The notes under the pieces: generated by a model
What the model was told of the DNA's origin: nothing
The model's input: the letters and a program-made list of their open reading frames with translations, nothing else
Database searches by the model: none
NCBI GenBank assembly: GCA_963931925.1
Contig: OZ007579.1
Coordinates: 38,849,457 to 38,913,456 of the forward strand
DNA: 64,000 nt
Source of the DNA: Onchidella celtica
Lineage: Eukaryota; Mollusca; Gastropoda; Systellommatophora; Onchidiidae
Direction of reading: 5' to 3'
Shown here: positions 52,301 through 55,300 of the stretch, piece by piece
How the letters are laid out: every line of letters starts with the position of its first letter
Numbering within the stretch: position 1 is the stretch's first letter
Position numbers and translations under genes: made by a program

Positions 52301-55300
52301 TTTCCGTGCTCATGGTTTAGGCTGAAATTATAAAGAATTTTGCCATATTTTAATGTTCCAATATCCTACCCTGGTTAGTTTGTAAGGCTTGTAAAAAGTC
52401 AAACAAGCTGCATAAGTCTTGTTGGCTGATACATCTGTCAACACCAGGAAGTGGATGATGTTGTCTGGCTTTTCCTGATATACATGTGCGTTATCTGCAG
52501 AAATTTACAATAAGGGTGAAATCTTTCATCAAATCTGAAGGCAATTTTATTTTCCTTAATTAACCTCTATAATAACTGAATTTCTATCGTCTCTCAAAGT
52601 TGCTACATGTCAAACTGATCACCTTCTCAGATCATAATCTAAGCACTAAATCAGAACTCATCATATCTTTGTTCTCACTAATGCCCCAAATACTAAACAA
52701 AAAAAGCAGTCTATCCAGCATGCTACATAATAATTGTGCATGGAAAGTTACTGTCCCATAGGCTGTTCTGCCTCAACATACTGTTGGAAAAGAACAACAG
52801 AAAATGTAATGCTCAGCCCTATGGGCAAAAACGGACCATAAAGTTAAAGGAAATCTGTCATGGTCTATATTTAATGTTGGGTTTTTCTCGTGCCCAGGCA
52901 TTCTCACTGGCTTCTGCAAATACATTGAATTTATTTTTCTTGCCCCACTGAAATCTTGTGCCAAAGCTGACTGTCACACACCATCTATTCGTGTCTTTTC
53001 ATTTCTTTCTAGGACAGTTACCTGGAAAACAAAATGTTGTAACAGCTTCAATGGCATCTTTCGATAATGGCAGATCTGCCACACTTTTAGCTGGTGAACT
53101 GGAGTGTTCACTGTTGCTGAGATGTTGTTTGATGACTGCAGGATTGACGGAAACGTTCCTCTGTTTCTTTCTGCTATTGCAAGCTGTTGCCTGCTCCTCT
53201 GTCTTTGACCTGCACTCCGTAGATTAATAACATAAGAATCATGTAATGAATGCCCACAAGCTTGCACAGATGAAGATATTCCAACATGGAATGATGATTA
53301 AGTGTGACTAATTCACTAATAAAACAAAGGATAATCACAGATCGATACAGCTCCTGACAGACAGACACAATCATAGAAATGTATGGAAATGCAAAAGCTG
53401 GATGAGACTCGCTGCTTTCCAGCAGTTCTGTGAGTGAATTACACATTGTACTCATAAATCTTATTACATGTAGTTGTGCAGAACAAGACAACTACGTCCA
53501 AATTTCACAAAACAAGTGGTCACAGCAAGGTAGAAAATATCTTTTCCTCAAACAAAACAGCCTTTAACAGCTTAATAATTCACGTTTAGGCCAACAAACA
53601 AATGTGTCAAGGCCCTCATGGAAACAAAGGAGTTTCATCTTATAACTCATTTTCACTCCCTTCCTTACAATTTCACTTTTGCCTGACTGTCTGTTGATTA
53701 AAGAGCACTGAAGGACAAAGACAACAAATAACACCCTTTATAAGACTCTTCTAATGTGGCCAGATCAAATTATATCAAAATATCAAATGCTGTGGTGTCC
53801 CCTTAGAATGACAAGGTTCTATCTCCACTTTTTGGTTGAACTCAGTCACACAATACTTCTAAGCGCCTTCTCCACTGGGTGTCAAAGTATCGAGTTCAGT
53901 GTGTAATTTGTAAGTATTACTAAAAAGGAAACAATTCTTTGCTCTAAAAGGTATGATATGAAACTTCAATCCCTGATTTCTCAAAAGTTGACGAAAGGGA
54001 GTTGGAACCTTGCCATTTTAAGGGGATGACTGGTTGAACATAACTAATGTTAGATTTCTGAGGCACTGACCTCAAGGTCTTGAAGCTGCTCATGCTGGCT
54101 AAAGACTCAGGAGAAGGTGGGTAGGTGGGGTCTTCCATCAGGTAGGGCAGGAACACCAATGCTTTGGAGGCAGAGATGGCTGCCAGGACCCGGGGTTCAT
54201 ATTCATCAAAGAAAAGTCGATTTAGTGCACTATCTCCATCGTCATCACTCTGTCATGTACATAAATCATGAATATAATGCAACATTTTTGGATTTGCCTC
54301 TGGTGAAAAACAGGTAAAATTAATTCAGTCTGTGAAGGCTGGACAAAAAGTTGATGATCTGTGTGCATTGCACAATACAAAAGAAGACACTAACTGATTT
54401 ATACTTTTCCTTAAGTTTGCATTGTTAAAATTCTCCATATATTGAACGCATTTATCTAAAAGATTCTAGAAGTTATTTACATAATCTGTTGTTGAGTTTA
54501 GTGTATTTATTATATACTGGCTGAGTTATCCGGCCCTGCCGGGAGAAATATCTTTATGACTGATAATGATCTAAATCTAGGACACAAAGTAAAGTTCCTT
54601 CCACAGACAAAGAAATACATTTGACAGAATCAGTATCGACTCGGATTCCGCACCAACTCTGAAGTTCATTTACCCTTGTTTGCTAAAGTTTACAGGCGAT
54701 CCATGTTTTCGTTAATCCACAATTTGCTTCCTTCAGTGAATGAACAATGAGGCAAACTGCGTCACGGTACTAAATATATCATAATAGCTTACACTTGTCC
54801 CTGTTCTAAAAGCATGGAGTCTGAAGTGTTTGTTGCGAATTTTACGTGTGAATTAGGCGAAATGAACAAATTACCCAGAGTTTGCAGCATTTTTATACTA
54901 TCCCCTTACATCACAATAAGCCGAGTAACAGAAGATGAGTATGCTTCCAGAATTTTGAAGCCTTCCCAAAAAGGGCCTTTGAGGGCAAAACTTTCACCCT
55001 TACCTCCATTAACTGATATAAATATTATAATCAATGCATCACATTTTATCTCCCAATTCATTCTTGCTGACATTTACGTTTTCTGAGCATTTATAGAAAC
55101 ACCACCATGGTCTGTCTGTTCAGAAAATGTAATCGCATTTATAATTCCAATATTGCAGGTGTCATAAAAGGTCTGCCCTAGGTCTGATATTCAGTTTTCT
55201 GGGCACTCAACAAAAGCAACTTTACACTCACATCAGAATCTCTCTGTAGTGGAACCAATCCTGTGTTTTCATCCAGTCCAACAATCAGCATCAACTCCAC